A stretch of 64,000 bases of DNA from Saprospiraceae bacterium (GCA_016714085.1 JADJNW010000004.1:434001-498000); one strand, 5' to 3'; shown: positions 17,549-26,576, numbered from the stretch's first letter. Program-made: numbers and translations. The notes: generated by a model not told the origin, from the letters alone.

Positions 17549-18103
17549 TTACTTCATTCCATCTGTAAAATGTTTTCGTGCTTTCTCCTGCGCAAATTTA
17601 TCGGCATTATATACTTCCGATCCGCCTTTGGGAATAGAGAGCGATTTCCAATCCTCATTTGCTTGTAAACGAGCGAGATACACAATTTGACCAACATGAT
17701 ATGGATAGTGCGCTAACTGTCGATTGATCGCCTCCATCACCGTATGCCCTTCATTTCGGATGTAAATAATGCGTTCCAAATCTGCTTCGGTCAAGGATTC
17801 AAGCGCCTCAAACAAGCATTTCCAGCCATGCTCCCAATGTTCCAGCATCGCTTCCCGACTTGGGTAACTGCCTTCAAATTCTGATTCCCGATTGCGCCAG
17901 GGCTTCTCGCCATCGGAAGTAAGAAAATCTGTCCAGCGGCTAAGCATATTGCCAACCATATGTTTCACGATGATCGCAATGCTATTGGATGCCTCATTGG
18001 GCTGCCAGTCGAGTTGCGCGTCGCTTACTTGCGTTATCGCTTTATCAGCAAGGCTTTTGTAATATTGAAATTGTTTTTTGACGCTGCTTAGATAATTTTC
18101 CAT
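17549..18103 (-). CDS. DinB family protein (DUF1572-like)
   Basis: This 184-residue four-helix-bundle protein of the DinB/YfiT superfamily is a putative metal-dependent thiol or other small-molecule transferase. Candidate metal histidines sit in SIAIIVKHMVGNM and in RQLAHYPYHVGQIVYLAR (the HxxYHxGQI pattern), the usual triad arrangement. Length fits DUF1572. It ends 4 bases from the convergent regulator stop and is followed upstream by the GNAT and ilvE genes on the same strand. Confidence 0.8.
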   Translation of the reverse strand: MENYLSSVKKQFQYYKSLADKAITQVSDAQLDWQPNEASNSIAIIVKHMVGNMLSRWTDFLTSDGEKPWRNRESEFEGSYPSREAMLEHWEHGWKCLFEALESLTEADLERIIYIRNEGHTVMEAINRQLAHYPYHVGQIVYLARLQANEDWKSLSIPKGGSEVYNADKFAQEKARKHFTDGMK

Positions 18104-18112
18104 TTGTAAATA

Positions 18113-18589
18113 TTAGAGAATAAGTTCATAGAAAGAGGCATTTGGCAGAGGGCTTTTGTAATAAGCGGGAATTTGGCGGAAGCCATTTTTTTCGTACAAA
18201 TGCATGGCATTCGTCATGGTAGAATCGGTGTCTAATAGCAAGCGCTTGCCGCCCATATTGCGAGCAGTGCCGATTGCCATATCCAGCATCGCCTGGCTAT
18301 AGCCTTTGCCTCGGTGTTGCGGATCGATATACATTCGCTTTAGCTCAAAGTCCTCGGGGGAAAGGCGTTTAACAATGACACAACCTGCGGCTTCACTGCC
18401 GACAATGAGCAGAAAGAGCCTGGAATCGGGCGGGCTGTAGAGTTTTTGCAATTGCGCAACCTCTTTTTCGATGGCTTGGAAACTCAGGCTCTCTCTGAAT
18501 TCTTTGGAATAGTCAAGAATAAAATGCCCGGCAGTGGCAAACTCTTCGGGCGTGGTAGCCTGAAGAATGCTTACTTCCCATGTCTTCAT
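18113..18589 (-). CDS. GNAT family N-acetyltransferase
   Basis: This 158-residue single GNAT domain has the acetyl-CoA loop PQHRGKGYSQAMLDMAIGTA and a C-terminal MHLYEKNGFRQIPAYY, the pattern of the small MarR-associated type acetyltransferases. The start ATG 18589 (MKTWEVSIL) is preferred over a longer frame reaching into ilvE. It lies 8 bases downstream of the ilvE stop, so it is probably cotranscribed with ilvE. Confidence 0.82.
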   Translation of the reverse strand: MKTWEVSILQATTPEEFATAGHFILDYSKEFRESLSFQAIEKEVAQLQKLYSPPDSRLFLLIVGSEAAGCVIVKRLSPEDFELKRMYIDPQHRGKGYSQAMLDMAIGTARNMGGKRLLLDTDSTMTNAMHLYEKNGFRQIPAYYKSPLPNASFYELIL

Positions 18590-18596
18590 TATTCGT

Positions 18597-19667
18597 TTAC
18601 TTCTGGATGATTGTATTCCAGAAATATACATCTTTTTCCATTCCGGTGCGAATAGCAGTCAGACGTTTTTTTAGTTGATTGCAAAAACTCTGCTCATTAT
18701 AATCTGAAACACTATAATCTTTGCCTTTGATATGAATGGTTTGAATCGGAGCAGTCACTGCGGCCGTACCTACGCCAAAAGCTTCTTTTAAAATATCTTG
18801 CTCAAAAGCTTCTTTCAATTCAAAAGCACTGATACTGCGTTCCTCCACTTGATAACCCAAATCCTGCGCGATAGTCAATAAAGAATCCCGTGTCACACCA
18901 TCCAGGATCGTATCCGAAAGCGGCGGTGTTACTAATGTATTATTAATCAGGAACATAACGTTCATTGTGCCTGATTCTTCGATATTTAATTCTGGCGAAC
19001 CATCTGTCCAAAGGACTTGATCAAATCCGGCTTCTTTTGCTTTTTGAGTCGGGTAAAGCACACCGCCATAATTGCCGGCGCATTTGGCATAACCCACGCC
19101 ACCTCTGGCTGCGCGGATGTAATGGTCTTCCACTTTCACTCGAAGCGGTTGAGGATAATAGGGTCCTACCGGCCCTGTGAAAATGATAAATTTATATTCG
19201 TTGGATGGCCCAACCCCGTAGCGTTCTTCCGAAGCAAACACGAAAGGGCGGAGATATAAAGAACTGCCCTCTTGACTTGGAACCCAATCAGCATCTACTT
19301 CAACGAGTTTTTTTAAGCCTTCCATAAAAAGCTCTTGCGGCAGCAAAGGCATGCAAAGACGCTCCATAGATTTGCACAAACGATCGTAATGTTTTTCCAA
19401 TCTGAAAATAGAAACATTGCCATCTGCCATCCGAAATGCTTTCATTCCTTCGAAAACGCTTTGTCCATAGTGCAAAGCCAACATCGCCGGAGGCATTGAA
19501 AGGTCGCCGTAAGGCAGGATTTCAGGTGCTTGCCATTCGCCATCGCGATAATCCGCAACGAGCATATGATCAGAAATGTATTTGCCGAAAGGCAGGTGAT
19601 TCATATCCACTTGTGCCAGACGGCTTTTCGTTGTTTTGTGAACGGGGATTTCCAATGTACTTATCAT
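18597..19667 (-). CDS. ilvE: branched-chain amino acid aminotransferase
   Basis: A PLP-dependent class IV transaminase of 356 residues, acting on Leu, Ile and Val and their keto acids. It shows ALHYGQSVFEGMKAFR, YLRPFVFASEERYGVGPS, GGVGYAKCAGNYGG with the PLP-binding lysine in YAKCAGNY, LNIEESGTMNVMFL, and GTAAVTAPIQTI. The order and length match the eukaryotic-like bacterial IlvE group (about 355 residues). The start is ATG 19667 (MISTLEIPVHKTTKSRL). A weak promoter lies just upstream on the minus strand. Confidence 0.93.
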   Translation of the reverse strand: MISTLEIPVHKTTKSRLAQVDMNHLPFGKYISDHMLVADYRDGEWQAPEILPYGDLSMPPAMLALHYGQSVFEGMKAFRMADGNVSIFRLEKHYDRLCKSMERLCMPLLPQELFMEGLKKLVEVDADWVPSQEGSSLYLRPFVFASEERYGVGPSNEYKFIIFTGPVGPYYPQPLRVKVEDHYIRAARGGVGYAKCAGNYGGVLYPTQKAKEAGFDQVLWTDGSPELNIEESGTMNVMFLINNTLVTPPLSDTILDGVTRDSLLTIAQDLGYQVEERSISAFELKEAFEQDILKEAFGVGTAAVTAPIQTIHIKGKDYSVSDYNEQSFCNQLKKRLTAIRTGMEKDVYFWNTIIQK

Positions 19668-19681
19668 AATTTGATTTGGTT

Positions 19682-19713
19682 TAAAAATAAGGCAATTTAT
19701 AGTTCCGGGCAAA
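19682..19713 (-). promoter_or_regulatory. possible ilvE promoter
   Basis: On the minus strand TTTG (19713-19710) is followed after 20 bases by TATTTTTA (19689-19682), seven of eight bases away from perfect TAnnTTTG form. Spacing to the ilvE start is 14 bases. Confidence 0.35.
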
Positions 19714-19820
19714 AATGAAGATAATTTAAAAAATAAAACAGATGCAGATCAAAGAATTTATGGCATAACAGATTGAAAGGCAATAGAAAAAAAGCTCATC
19801 TTCGTTCTATGGAGCTTCGG

Positions 19821-19907
19821 CGGAGGAAGAGGGATTCGAACCCCCGGTACCGTTACCAGTACACCGCATTTCGAGTGCGGCCCATTCAACCACTCTGGCA
19901 TTCCTCC
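19821..19907 (-). tRNA. tRNA-Ser(CGA)
   Basis: Read on the minus strand, the acceptor arms GGAGGAA and TTCCTCC pair perfectly. The anticodon stem CCGCA/TGCGG closes the loop CTCGAAA, giving anticodon CGA. A variable arm with GTACTGGTAACGGTAC is long, as in class II tRNA-Ser. The T-loop is TTCGAAT. The discriminator base is G, typical for serine. CCA is not encoded. Length is 87 bases. Confidence 0.95.
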
Positions 19908-20042
19908 AAAAACTTGTCTAATGCTGCAAAAAAAGAGTATGCAAAGTTAAGACGAATTCATGTGTAAGCAAAGCCATCATTCAAAATTGACAAAAAAATA
20001 CCTCATCTTTACCTCACTTTTTTAATTTTTTTTAAAAAGCGC

Positions 20043-20074
20043 TTGCAATTGTTGTTCACTTTACACTATCTTTG
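20043..20074 (+). promoter_or_regulatory. promoter of short RNA copy 1
   Basis: TTG (20043-20045) and TATCTTTG (20067-20074) are 21 bases apart, a full Bacteroidota promoter. Transcription would start about 20079, right at the conserved ACATGACTATGAA block. Confidence 0.7.
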
Positions 20075-20078
20075 CCGC

Positions 20079-20147
20079 ACATGACTATGAACAACTTGTG
20101 CCTGGCGCTCTAATCACAAACACACGGGAAGTAGCCAGGCTTTTTTT
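20079..20147 (+). ncRNA. short hairpin RNA, copy 1 (ACATGACTATGAA family)
   Basis: About 69 bases: ACATGACTATGAA (20079-20091), six linker bases, GTGCCTGGCG, then a stem GCCTGGC (20100-20106) pairing perfectly with GCCAGGC (20134-20140) and a run of seven T. This is a promoter-to-terminator unit that ends 63 bases before the next ORF. It contains a possible leaderless 10-codon frame (MTMNNLCLAL). A second copy at 53804 shares the blocks but differs in length by two bases before the stem, shifting the frame, so conservation is at the RNA or DNA level. The rest of the 303-base gap after the tRNA holds no gene. Confidence 0.6.
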
Positions 20148-20210
20148 ATTTCTGCTTTTTGCTCTTCAACAAAAAACTTACCTTGGGTTGTTCCTAATTT
20201 TTTCAAATTT

Positions 20211-21456
20211 ATGCTTCACACGGATATTTGTATTCTTGGCGCGGGCCCTGGTGGCGCAGCAACTGCACTAAAATTAAGTTATTTGGGCATTCCTTGTATG
20301 CTGATTGATAAAGCTACCTTCCCGCGCGATAAAGTTTGCGGCGACGCCATCAGTGGTAAAGTGATCACGCTGCTCAAGCGACTCGACCCAGCGATTTTGC
20401 AACGTTTTGCAGCTTCTTCTACCCAACAAGGTATCAATGGTATCACTTTTGTGGCACCCAATGCAAGAGAAATTCATATTCCTTTCCGGCCATTGACATG
20501 CAGAAAACATTCCCAAAACACCAGGCTACGTCTCGCGCCGAATGGATTTCGATCATTTTTTAGTGGAAGAGGTTAAAAAAAGAGATAATATTCAATTCTT
20601 TGAAAATGTTGCTATTGAACGATTTGAAAAAACAGAGAACGGTTTTTTGGTAAGTACAAAGAATGAGGATTTTCAAATCAATACACGCTTGCTCATCGAC
20701 GCTTCGGGCGCACAATCGCCTTTCAGTCGCAAAATTGCCGGTTTAGAAAAAGACCCTAAACACCATGCTGGTGCGATACGCGCCTATTATCGAAACGTGC
20801 GCGGAATGCGTGAAGATGCCATCGAATTACATTTTATCAGATCGATTGCGCCCGGTTATTTTTGGATTTTCCCATTGCCCGGAGGCTACGCCAATGTGGG
20901 CTTGGGGCTTCGTACGGATGTATTGAGTCGCCGCAAAGTCAATCTTCGAGCGGAATTACAAAAGTTATTAAAGGAACATCCTATCATGCGCGAACGCTTT
21001 GCGGATGCAGCCTTAGAAGGTGATATTAAAGGTTTTCCTTTGCCTTTGGGTTCAAAAGTGCGCCCCATTTCTGGAGATCATTATATGCTGGTAGGTGATG
21101 CCGGACATTTGATCGATCCGCTTACAGGAGAAGGCATTGGTAATGCGTTTTACAGTGGTTTTATCGCTGCCGAACTGGCTCAAAAATGCCTTGCAGAAAA
21201 TAATTTTTCGGCGGCTTTTCTGAAGCAATATGATCAGCGGGTGCGGCGCGTGCTTGGCTCCGAAATGCGCTGGAGTTATCGATTGCAGCAAACATTGGCT
21301 TATCCCTGGTTGGCAAATATTCTGGCGAATATCATTGCTGATAATGCTTATTTTGTGCGCTTTTGCTCGGAATTGATTGTGGATTTGCGTAATTTAGAAC
21401 AATTATTCAAACCCGGATTCTGGTGGCGGGCGTTAAAACAAAAAAGAAATCATTGA
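20211..21456 (+). CDS. geranylgeranyl-reductase-family FAD oxidoreductase (one frameshift)
   Basis: A flavoprotein of about 415 residues of the geranylgeranyl reductase/NAD(P)/FAD-dependent family. The N-terminus has the dinucleotide loop DICILGAGPGGAATAL and FPRDKVCGDAISGK. The C-terminal part has RLLIDASGAQSPFSRK, YFWIFPLPGGYANVGLG and LVGDAGHLIDPLTGEGIGNA. The frame breaks near 20496: deleting one A restores PFRPLHAENIPKTPGYVSRR across the junction. No other damage is seen, so a sequence error is more likely than a dead gene. The protein may saturate prenyl chains or act on another hydrophobic substrate; the PcrB and HMG-CoA synthase genes in the window suggest the lipid link. Confidence 0.82.
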
Positions 21457-21458
21457 CG

Positions 21459-22001
21459 ATGTCAAAGTACGCTTTAATAATAATAGTCGTATCAATAATG
21501 TGGAGTTGCAATCAGCAACCCAAAACAGCAATCCATTTGCCCAGCAAGAATTATCACTACACCGAGCTTGATCTTGCGAGTCTCCATCGCCAAGAGAAAG
21601 TTTATGTTCCTATTTATTCTGACATTTATCATAGCAGCGATGCCCGTCGATTCTTGCTTACAGCGACTTTAAGCATTCGCAATACCAGCTTGCGCGACTC
21701 GATGTATGTTGCCAAAGTCGATTATTACGATTCACAGGGCAATTTAAATCGAGCATACCTTCAACAAACGATCTTGCTAAAGCCTTTGGAATCAGTCGAA
21801 TTTGTCGTTGAACACAAAGAAGATGAAGGTGGCGCCGGTGCAAATTTTATTGTGCATTGGGGGACAAATAGTGCTGATATTCAACCTATTATTCAAGCGG
21901 TGATGATTGGAACAGCTTCACAGCAGGGGATTTCTTTTGTGACGGAAGGATTAGTAATAGAAAAATATCAAAAACAAGATTCAAGCACCATCCTTGATTA
22001 G
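21459..22001 (+). CDS. DUF3124 lipoprotein
   Basis: This 180-residue protein with a lipoprotein signal peptide (MSKYALIIIVVSIMWSC, cysteine at 17) carries a DUF3124 domain: KVYVPIYSDIYHSSDARRF, LTATLSIRNTSLRDSMYVAKVDYYDSQG, LLKPLESVEFVVEHKEDEGG. The function is unknown; the fold resembles a periplasmic beta sandwich. I place the start at ATG 21459, two bases after the stop of the flavoprotein, because it opens the signal peptide. It is probably cotranscribed with the flavoprotein. Confidence 0.78.
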   Translation: MSKYALIIIVVSIMWSCNQQPKTAIHLPSKNYHYTELDLASLHRQEKVYVPIYSDIYHSSDARRFLLTATLSIRNTSLRDSMYVAKVDYYDSQGNLNRAYLQQTILLKPLESVEFVVEHKEDEGGAGANFIVHWGTNSADIQPIIQAVMIGTASQQGISFVTEGLVIEKYQKQDSSTILD

Positions 22002-22022
22002 CCTGCTATCCTAAATAAAAAT

Positions 22023-22045
22023 GCCCCGACTTTTTGGGTCGAGGC
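22023..22045 (-). terminator. sdh operon terminator
   Basis: Read on the minus strand, GCCTCGAC and GTCGGGGC pair over 8 bases (one G-U) around a 7-base loop, followed by ATTTTTATTT. It lies about 80 bases past the sdhB stop. Confidence 0.6.
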
Positions 22046-22125
22046 GCTCAACTTTTATCTGAAGGGCAACTGTAAAAACAGTTAACTATAAACGAAGATA
22101 CAGTCTTCCCTGTCTTTTTACAAAT

Positions 22126-22879
22126 TTAAACCGAAGTTTCGGATCCAATCACCGACTTGAAATACTCGCGATTGAGCATAGCAATATTTTCTACCGAAAT
22201 CTCTTTTGGGCATTCCGCTTCGCAGGCCGTTACATTCGAACACATCCCAAATCCTTCGGCGTCCATCTGTTTTACCATTGCTTGTACCCGACGCTTTCTT
22301 TCTACTTGACCTTGCGGCAATAGTCCTAAATGTGCCACTTTTGCAGAAACAAACAACATCGCCGAGGCATTCGGACAAGCTGCTACGCAAGCGCCACAGC
22401 CAATACACGCCGCCGCATCAAATGCTTCTGAAGCCAAGTCTTTTTCGATAGGAATGGCATTTGCATCCTGCGCCTGACCTGTATTCACTGAGATATAACC
22501 ACCCGCCTGAATGATGCGATCAAAAGCGGAACGATCAATCGAAAGGTCTTTCAGCACCGGAAATGCTGCTGCACGGAAAGGTTCAATCACAATAATATCG
22601 CCATCTTTGTACTCGCGCATATGCAATTGGCAAACCGTGGTGCCGCGCCAAGGCCCGTGCGGACGACCATTGATGACCATATTACAAGTACCACAAATCC
22701 CCTCTCGACAATCGTGATCGAAAGCAACCGGGTCTTTTTTTCTCAGCAATCAATTGTTCATTAAGTACATCGAGCATTTCAAGGAAAGACATATGTGAAT
22801 TTGCCTCTACTTGATACGTCTCGAAGCGCCCTTTATCTTTTTCGGTTTTTTGTCTCCAGACTTTGAGTGTGAGTTTCAT
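22126..22879 (-). CDS. sdhB: succinate dehydrogenase/fumarate reductase iron-sulfur subunit (one frameshift)
   Basis: SdhB passes electrons from the flavoprotein to the membrane subunit. The N-terminus (MKLTLKVWRQKTEKDKGRF) leads into the 2Fe-2S cluster motif CREGICGTCNM. The C-terminal half binds the other two clusters through CIGCGACVAACPNASAM and CEAECPKEI. The frame breaks at a run of seven A on the minus strand near 22735: one A fewer gives IAEKKDPVAFDHDCREG. A real break would disable respiration, so an indel error is likely. It is the third gene of the sdhC-sdhA-sdhB operon. Confidence 0.9.
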
Positions 22880-22893
22880 GGTTTTGGTATTTG

Positions 22894-22951
22894 GTAGAGG
22901 GTAGAAGGTAGAGAGACTTGCTCACCATGCGTTCGTCTCTCTACCCTCTAC
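22894..22951. repeat. sdhA-sdhB intergenic hairpin made of GTAGAG words
   Basis: GGTAGAGAGAC (22907-22917) pairs perfectly with GTCTCTCTACC (22935-22945) across 17 bases, and GTAGAGG (22894-22900) can pair with CCTCTAC (22945-22951). The left arm is built from repeated GTAGAG-type words. It sits within the sdh operon, between sdhA and sdhB. Confidence 0.6.
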
Positions 22952-22964
22952 TTGATACTCTCTA

Positions 22965-24962
22965 CTATTTATAACTTCTCGCTTTTAATTCTATATTTTC
23001 AAATTTCAATGCTTCTTTATGCAAAACAGGATCTTCGTTCCCGCGGTATTCCCAGGCTGCAACAAAAGTGAAGTTTTCATCATCGCGTAGGGCTTCGCCT
23101 TCTTCGGTTTGATATTCTTCACGGAAATGACCGCCGCAGGACTCGTTGCGATTCAAGGCATCTACCACCATCATTTCACCTAAGTCAATAAAATCAGCAA
23201 CACGTCCTGCCTTTTCCAATTCAGGATTAAACTCATCGGCAATGCCTGGTACAAATACATCTTTGTAAAATTCCTCGCGCAATTCCCGAATCATCTGTCG
23301 CGCTTTGGTCAAGCCTTCTGCGTTACGCGCCATGCCGCAGTATTCCCACATGATTTTGCCGAGGCGGCGGTGGAAACTTTCGACCGATTGATTGCCTTTG
23401 TTATTAATAAAATGCTCAATTTGATCGCGGGTTGCTTTTTCTGCTGCTTCAAATTCAGGCGAATTGGTATTAATCATTGGCGTGCGAATTTCATTCGACA
23501 AAAAGCTACCGATCGTGTAAGGCAATACAAAGTACCCATCCGCTAAGCCCTGCATCAATGCGGAAGCGCCGAGGCGATTCGCACCGTGATCAGAGAAATT
23601 ACATTCGCCAACAGCAAACAAGCCCGGGATATTCGTTTCCAAATTATAATCCACCCAAAGACCGCCCATCGTGTAATGCACTGCCGGATAAATTTTCATC
23701 GGCGTCTTGTAAGGGTTGTCGCCAGTGATTTTTTCGTACATATCGAAGAGGTTGCCGTACTTTTCTTTCACGATTTCCTCTCCCAGTTCCCGGATTTTCT
23801 CTTTGCTGGCATCGTGTAATCCTATTGTATTCGCCTTGGATTTTCCATATCGTTCAATCGCCGCCGCAAAATCTAAGAATACCGCCAAACCAGTAGGCGC
23901 TACGCCATGCCCTTTATCGCATTCCGTTTTGGCAGCACGAGAAGCCACGTCACGCGGTACTAAGTTTCCGAATGCCGGATAGCGTCGCTCCAGGAAATAA
24001 TCGCGGTCTTCTTCAGGGATTTCATTGCCTTTCTTTTTGCCTTGCTGGATTGCTTGAGCATCTTCGATTTTCTTAGGCACCCACACACGACCGTCGTTGC
24101 GCAAGCTTTCAGACATCAGCGTCAGTTTCGACTGATACTCACCGGATTGTGGAATGCAAGTTGGGTGGATTTGCGTAAAGCAAGGATTTGCCATATAAGC
24201 CCCGCGCTTCACTGCACGCCAGGCCGCCGTTACATTAGAACCCATCGCATTGGTAGAAAGGTAGAAAACATTGCCGTAGCCACCTGTTGCCACCACAACG
24301 CAGTGCGCACCAAAGCGTTCGAGCTTGCCTGTGAGCAAGTTACGAGCGATAATGCCTCGTGCTTTACCATCAACGATGACAAGATCAAGCATTTCATGGC
24401 GATTGTACATTTGCACCGAACCCAGCGAAATCTGCCGCGAAAGCGATTGATAAGCACCAAGTAATAATTGCTGCCCTGTTTGACCGCGCGCATAAAACGT
24501 ACGACTCACCTGTACCCCGCCAAAGGAGCGGTTTTCAAGCAATCCGCCATATTCTCTTGCAAAAGGGACACCCTGCGCCACCGCCTGATCGATAATGGCG
24601 GCACTTACTTCCGCCAGACGATACACATTTGCTTCGCGTGAACGGTAATCCCCACCTTTAATGGTATCATAAAATAGGCGATAAACGCTATCACCATCGT
24701 TCATATAATTTTTAGCTGCATTTATACCGCCTTGAGCAGCAATGCTATGTGCTCGACGCGGGCTATCATGGAATGTAAAACACTTGACATTATACCCCAA
24801 TTCTCCAAGCGAAGCTGCTGCCGAAGCTCCCGCCAGACCTGTACCAACTACAATCACTTCGATACGGCGCTTATTAGCGGGCGCTACCAGAGGCATAGTG
24901 GAGCGATATTTCGTCCATTTTTCCTCAAGCGAACCGGGAGGTATTTTACTATTTAATTCCAT
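22965..24962 (-). CDS. sdhA: succinate dehydrogenase/fumarate reductase flavoprotein subunit
   Basis: This 665-residue catalytic subunit oxidises succinate to fumarate using covalent FAD. Motifs are VVGTGLAGASAAASLGELGY (FAD loop), the flavinylation region HSIAAQGGINAAKNY, HPTCIPQSGEY, the active-site region with GNLVPRDVASRA, and the late FAD-contact GGLWVDYNLETNIPGLFAVGE followed by SDHGANRLGASALMQG. Length and the long C-terminal helical domain fit the Bacteroidota type paired with a single b-type cytochrome (class B). It lies 37 bases downstream of sdhC. Intact. Confidence 0.97.
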   Translation of the reverse strand: MELNSKIPPGSLEEKWTKYRSTMPLVAPANKRRIEVIVVGTGLAGASAAASLGELGYNVKCFTFHDSPRRAHSIAAQGGINAAKNYMNDGDSVYRLFYDTIKGGDYRSREANVYRLAEVSAAIIDQAVAQGVPFAREYGGLLENRSFGGVQVSRTFYARGQTGQQLLLGAYQSLSRQISLGSVQMYNRHEMLDLVIVDGKARGIIARNLLTGKLERFGAHCVVVATGGYGNVFYLSTNAMGSNVTAAWRAVKRGAYMANPCFTQIHPTCIPQSGEYQSKLTLMSESLRNDGRVWVPKKIEDAQAIQQGKKKGNEIPEEDRDYFLERRYPAFGNLVPRDVASRAAKTECDKGHGVAPTGLAVFLDFAAAIERYGKSKANTIGLHDASKEKIRELGEEIVKEKYGNLFDMYEKITGDNPYKTPMKIYPAVHYTMGGLWVDYNLETNIPGLFAVGECNFSDHGANRLGASALMQGLADGYFVLPYTIGSFLSNEIRTPMINTNSPEFEAAEKATRDQIEHFINNKGNQSVESFHRRLGKIMWEYCGMARNAEGLTKARQMIRELREEFYKDVFVPGIADEFNPELEKAGRVADFIDLGEMMVVDALNRNESCGGHFREEYQTEEGEALRDDENFTFVAAWEYRGNEDPVLHKEALKFENIELKARSYK

Positions 24963-24999
24963 TTTATTAAAATTTAGAGCTTTCTTTAAATTTTGCTTA

Positions 25000-25689
25000 C
25001 TATTTCATTAAATACATATAAAGAGGAATCAGCGCAAATAAAGCTGGTATAATAATCGAATAAGCTTTTCCCAGAAATTGGATCACAGGTGTGTATTTTT
25101 TATGATTCAAACCCAGGGTCTGAAAAGCACTTTGAAATCCATGCCACAAGTGGAAGGCAATCACCAACATTGAAACCACATAAAATATGACAAACCACAC
25201 ATTTTCATAAGTCAAAGAAACAATCCAGTATAAATCTTTATATTCTTTCCCTTCGATCGTCATGTATGGCAACTTGTCGAGTTTCATTTGCAGCCAAAAC
25301 TGATATAAATGAATGAGGATAAAAACAAAAATAATTGTCCCCAATGCACCCATACGCGTAGAGGCGAAAGCGCTGGTTTTCACAGCTTTGGTCACTTTTA
25401 CAGAATAACCTACTGCGCCCCGCGCTTTGCGATTCTTCACCCAGAGCATCCAACCTTGGATTGCATGAATAAGTATAGAAATGTATAATATATAAGATAC
25501 TGTCTTAATGATGGGATCGGTCGTCATTTTTTTTGCATATAAATTAAATGCCTCGCCACCATCATCCAGCATCAACTGCAAATTTCCCAATAGATGTATG
25601 ACCAGGAAAAGAATCAAAAACAATCCCGTCAAGCTCATGACCACTTTCTGCCCGATGGAAGAGGTAAGAAAATTGGTAAACCAACTCAT
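25000..25689 (-). CDS. sdhC: succinate dehydrogenase cytochrome b subunit
   Basis: This 229-residue membrane anchor has five predicted helices and is of the di-haem type seen in Bacteroidota and epsilonproteobacteria. Conserved histidines for the haems and quinone site appear in LILFLVIHLLGN, SILIHAIQGWMLW, FILIHLYQFW and IAFHLWHGFQSAFQ. It is the first gene of the operon, with a perfect promoter about 60 bases upstream. Start ATG 25689 (MSWFTNFLTSSIGQK). Confidence 0.92.
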   Translation of the reverse strand: MSWFTNFLTSSIGQKVVMSLTGLFLILFLVIHLLGNLQLMLDDGGEAFNLYAKKMTTDPIIKTVSYILYISILIHAIQGWMLWVKNRKARGAVGYSVKVTKAVKTSAFASTRMGALGTIIFVFILIHLYQFWLQMKLDKLPYMTIEGKEYKDLYWIVSLTYENVWFVIFYVVSMLVIAFHLWHGFQSAFQTLGLNHKKYTPVIQFLGKAYSIIIPALFALIPLYMYLMK

Positions 25690-25750
25690 GTTCTTCGTTT
25701 TTATCGTTTTGTTACCTTTGTGAAAATTGGCGTCGCCGTTTAGGGCAATG

Positions 25751-25781
25751 CAAATCTAAGTGTTAAAGCCGTTTTGCCAAA
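25751..25781 (-). promoter_or_regulatory. promoter of the sdhCAB operon
   Basis: On the minus strand TTTG (25781-25778), 19 bases and TAGATTTG (25758-25751) fit the Bacteroidota consensus exactly. The leader to the sdhC ATG is about 55-60 bases. The remainder of the 25690-26071 gap is AT-rich with no gene apart from the truncated frame noted for the next entry. Confidence 0.75.
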
Positions 25782-26071
25782 CGGATGTTCGCTGTTTATA
25801 TAAGAATAGAAATTATTTAGAATGAATCTAAAATTAGGCTTAAAGATTTATAGCCTCAAAGGCTTCCCTAATTATACTTTCATCCTACCTTGTGCCTTTG
25901 GGCCATCATGCCTATATCTAAACTTATATGACAAAGAACCGATATAAACTAATTTCAGCAACCAAAGCATAAGGCTTTGTGTTTTATCTTGATAAAATTT
26001 TTTAAATGCAAGAAGTAAATCCAAAGATACCCATCGTTCGGTTTGATACTTTTACATAACATTTTCCGTCG

Positions 26072-26518
26072 GTGCAACTGCCCGTCACTTTGAATGATGA
26101 GGTTCACCATGAATTCAGCAATCGCAATGAGCCCTTGCCTCCTTTGATGATTGAGCAATTTATCCTGCCTTTTGAACTGGAAGAGATAGATGATATGACC
26201 GAGTATATCGCTTGTTTTAGAATACCAGAAACGCATGATTTTCATGCAGTTGTGATCTGGCGAGCAGGACTGATGGATTATTCTTATAATATGTTAACTT
26301 TTACCAAAAAGGGCGAATTAATTGACAAACGCGCCATCGCCGGAACTTTTTATGATGGTCAAAACCTTACACAGTCGGTGGCTATCATTGACGAAGATTG
26401 GGAAATCCTCATTACATCCGGTCAATCCACAAATGGCAAAACTTATGACCCCACGACAAGTCGAGTAACAAAGATGGAATTATTGCCTGAAGGTCAGATT
26501 ATTGATATTGATAATTGA
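26072..26518 (+). CDS. hypothetical protein (148 aa), possibly N-terminally interrupted
   Basis: The frame from GTG 26072 gives an acidic, beta-rich soluble protein with no family I know (PFELEEIDDMTEYIACFRIP, FHAVVIWRAGLMDYSY). An in-frame ATG at 26006 would add MQEVNPKIPIVRFDTFT, but a TAA at 26057-26059 separates the two. Reading across that stop gives a plausible beta strand (TFT-x-HFPSVQLPVTL), so the natural start may be 26006 and the TAA a base error or a nonsense mutation. The C-terminal half looks like repeated short beta strands with acidic turns. Confidence 0.5.
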   Translation: MQLPVTLNDEVHHEFSNRNEPLPPLMIEQFILPFELEEIDDMTEYIACFRIPETHDFHAVVIWRAGLMDYSYNMLTFTKKGELIDKRAIAGTFYDGQNLTQSVAIIDEDWEILITSGQSTNGKTYDPTTSRVTKMELLPEGQIIDIDN

Positions 26519-26576
26519 TTATTTAATTATTGACCATTAAGCATTTATCATTTAACATTGAGTATTCAAAATTTAT

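Noticed and set aside
20098..20107. GTGCCTGGCG as the start of a 5S rRNA gene
   Set aside because: It resembles the first bases of the E. coli 5S rRNA, but the match ends after about ten bases, the 5S arms are absent, and the unit ends with its own hairpin within 70 bases.
22682..22879. Programmed frameshift in sdhB at the A7 run
   Set aside because: There is no downstream stimulatory structure or conserved slippery heptamer that I can support, and many unrelated genes here break at similar runs. A sequence error is simpler.
25713..25720. TACCTTTG promoter element on the plus strand upstream of sdhC
   Set aside because: It points away from sdhC, has no TTG at the proper distance and no plus-strand gene nearby. 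The true sdh promoter is on the minus strand at 25751-25781.
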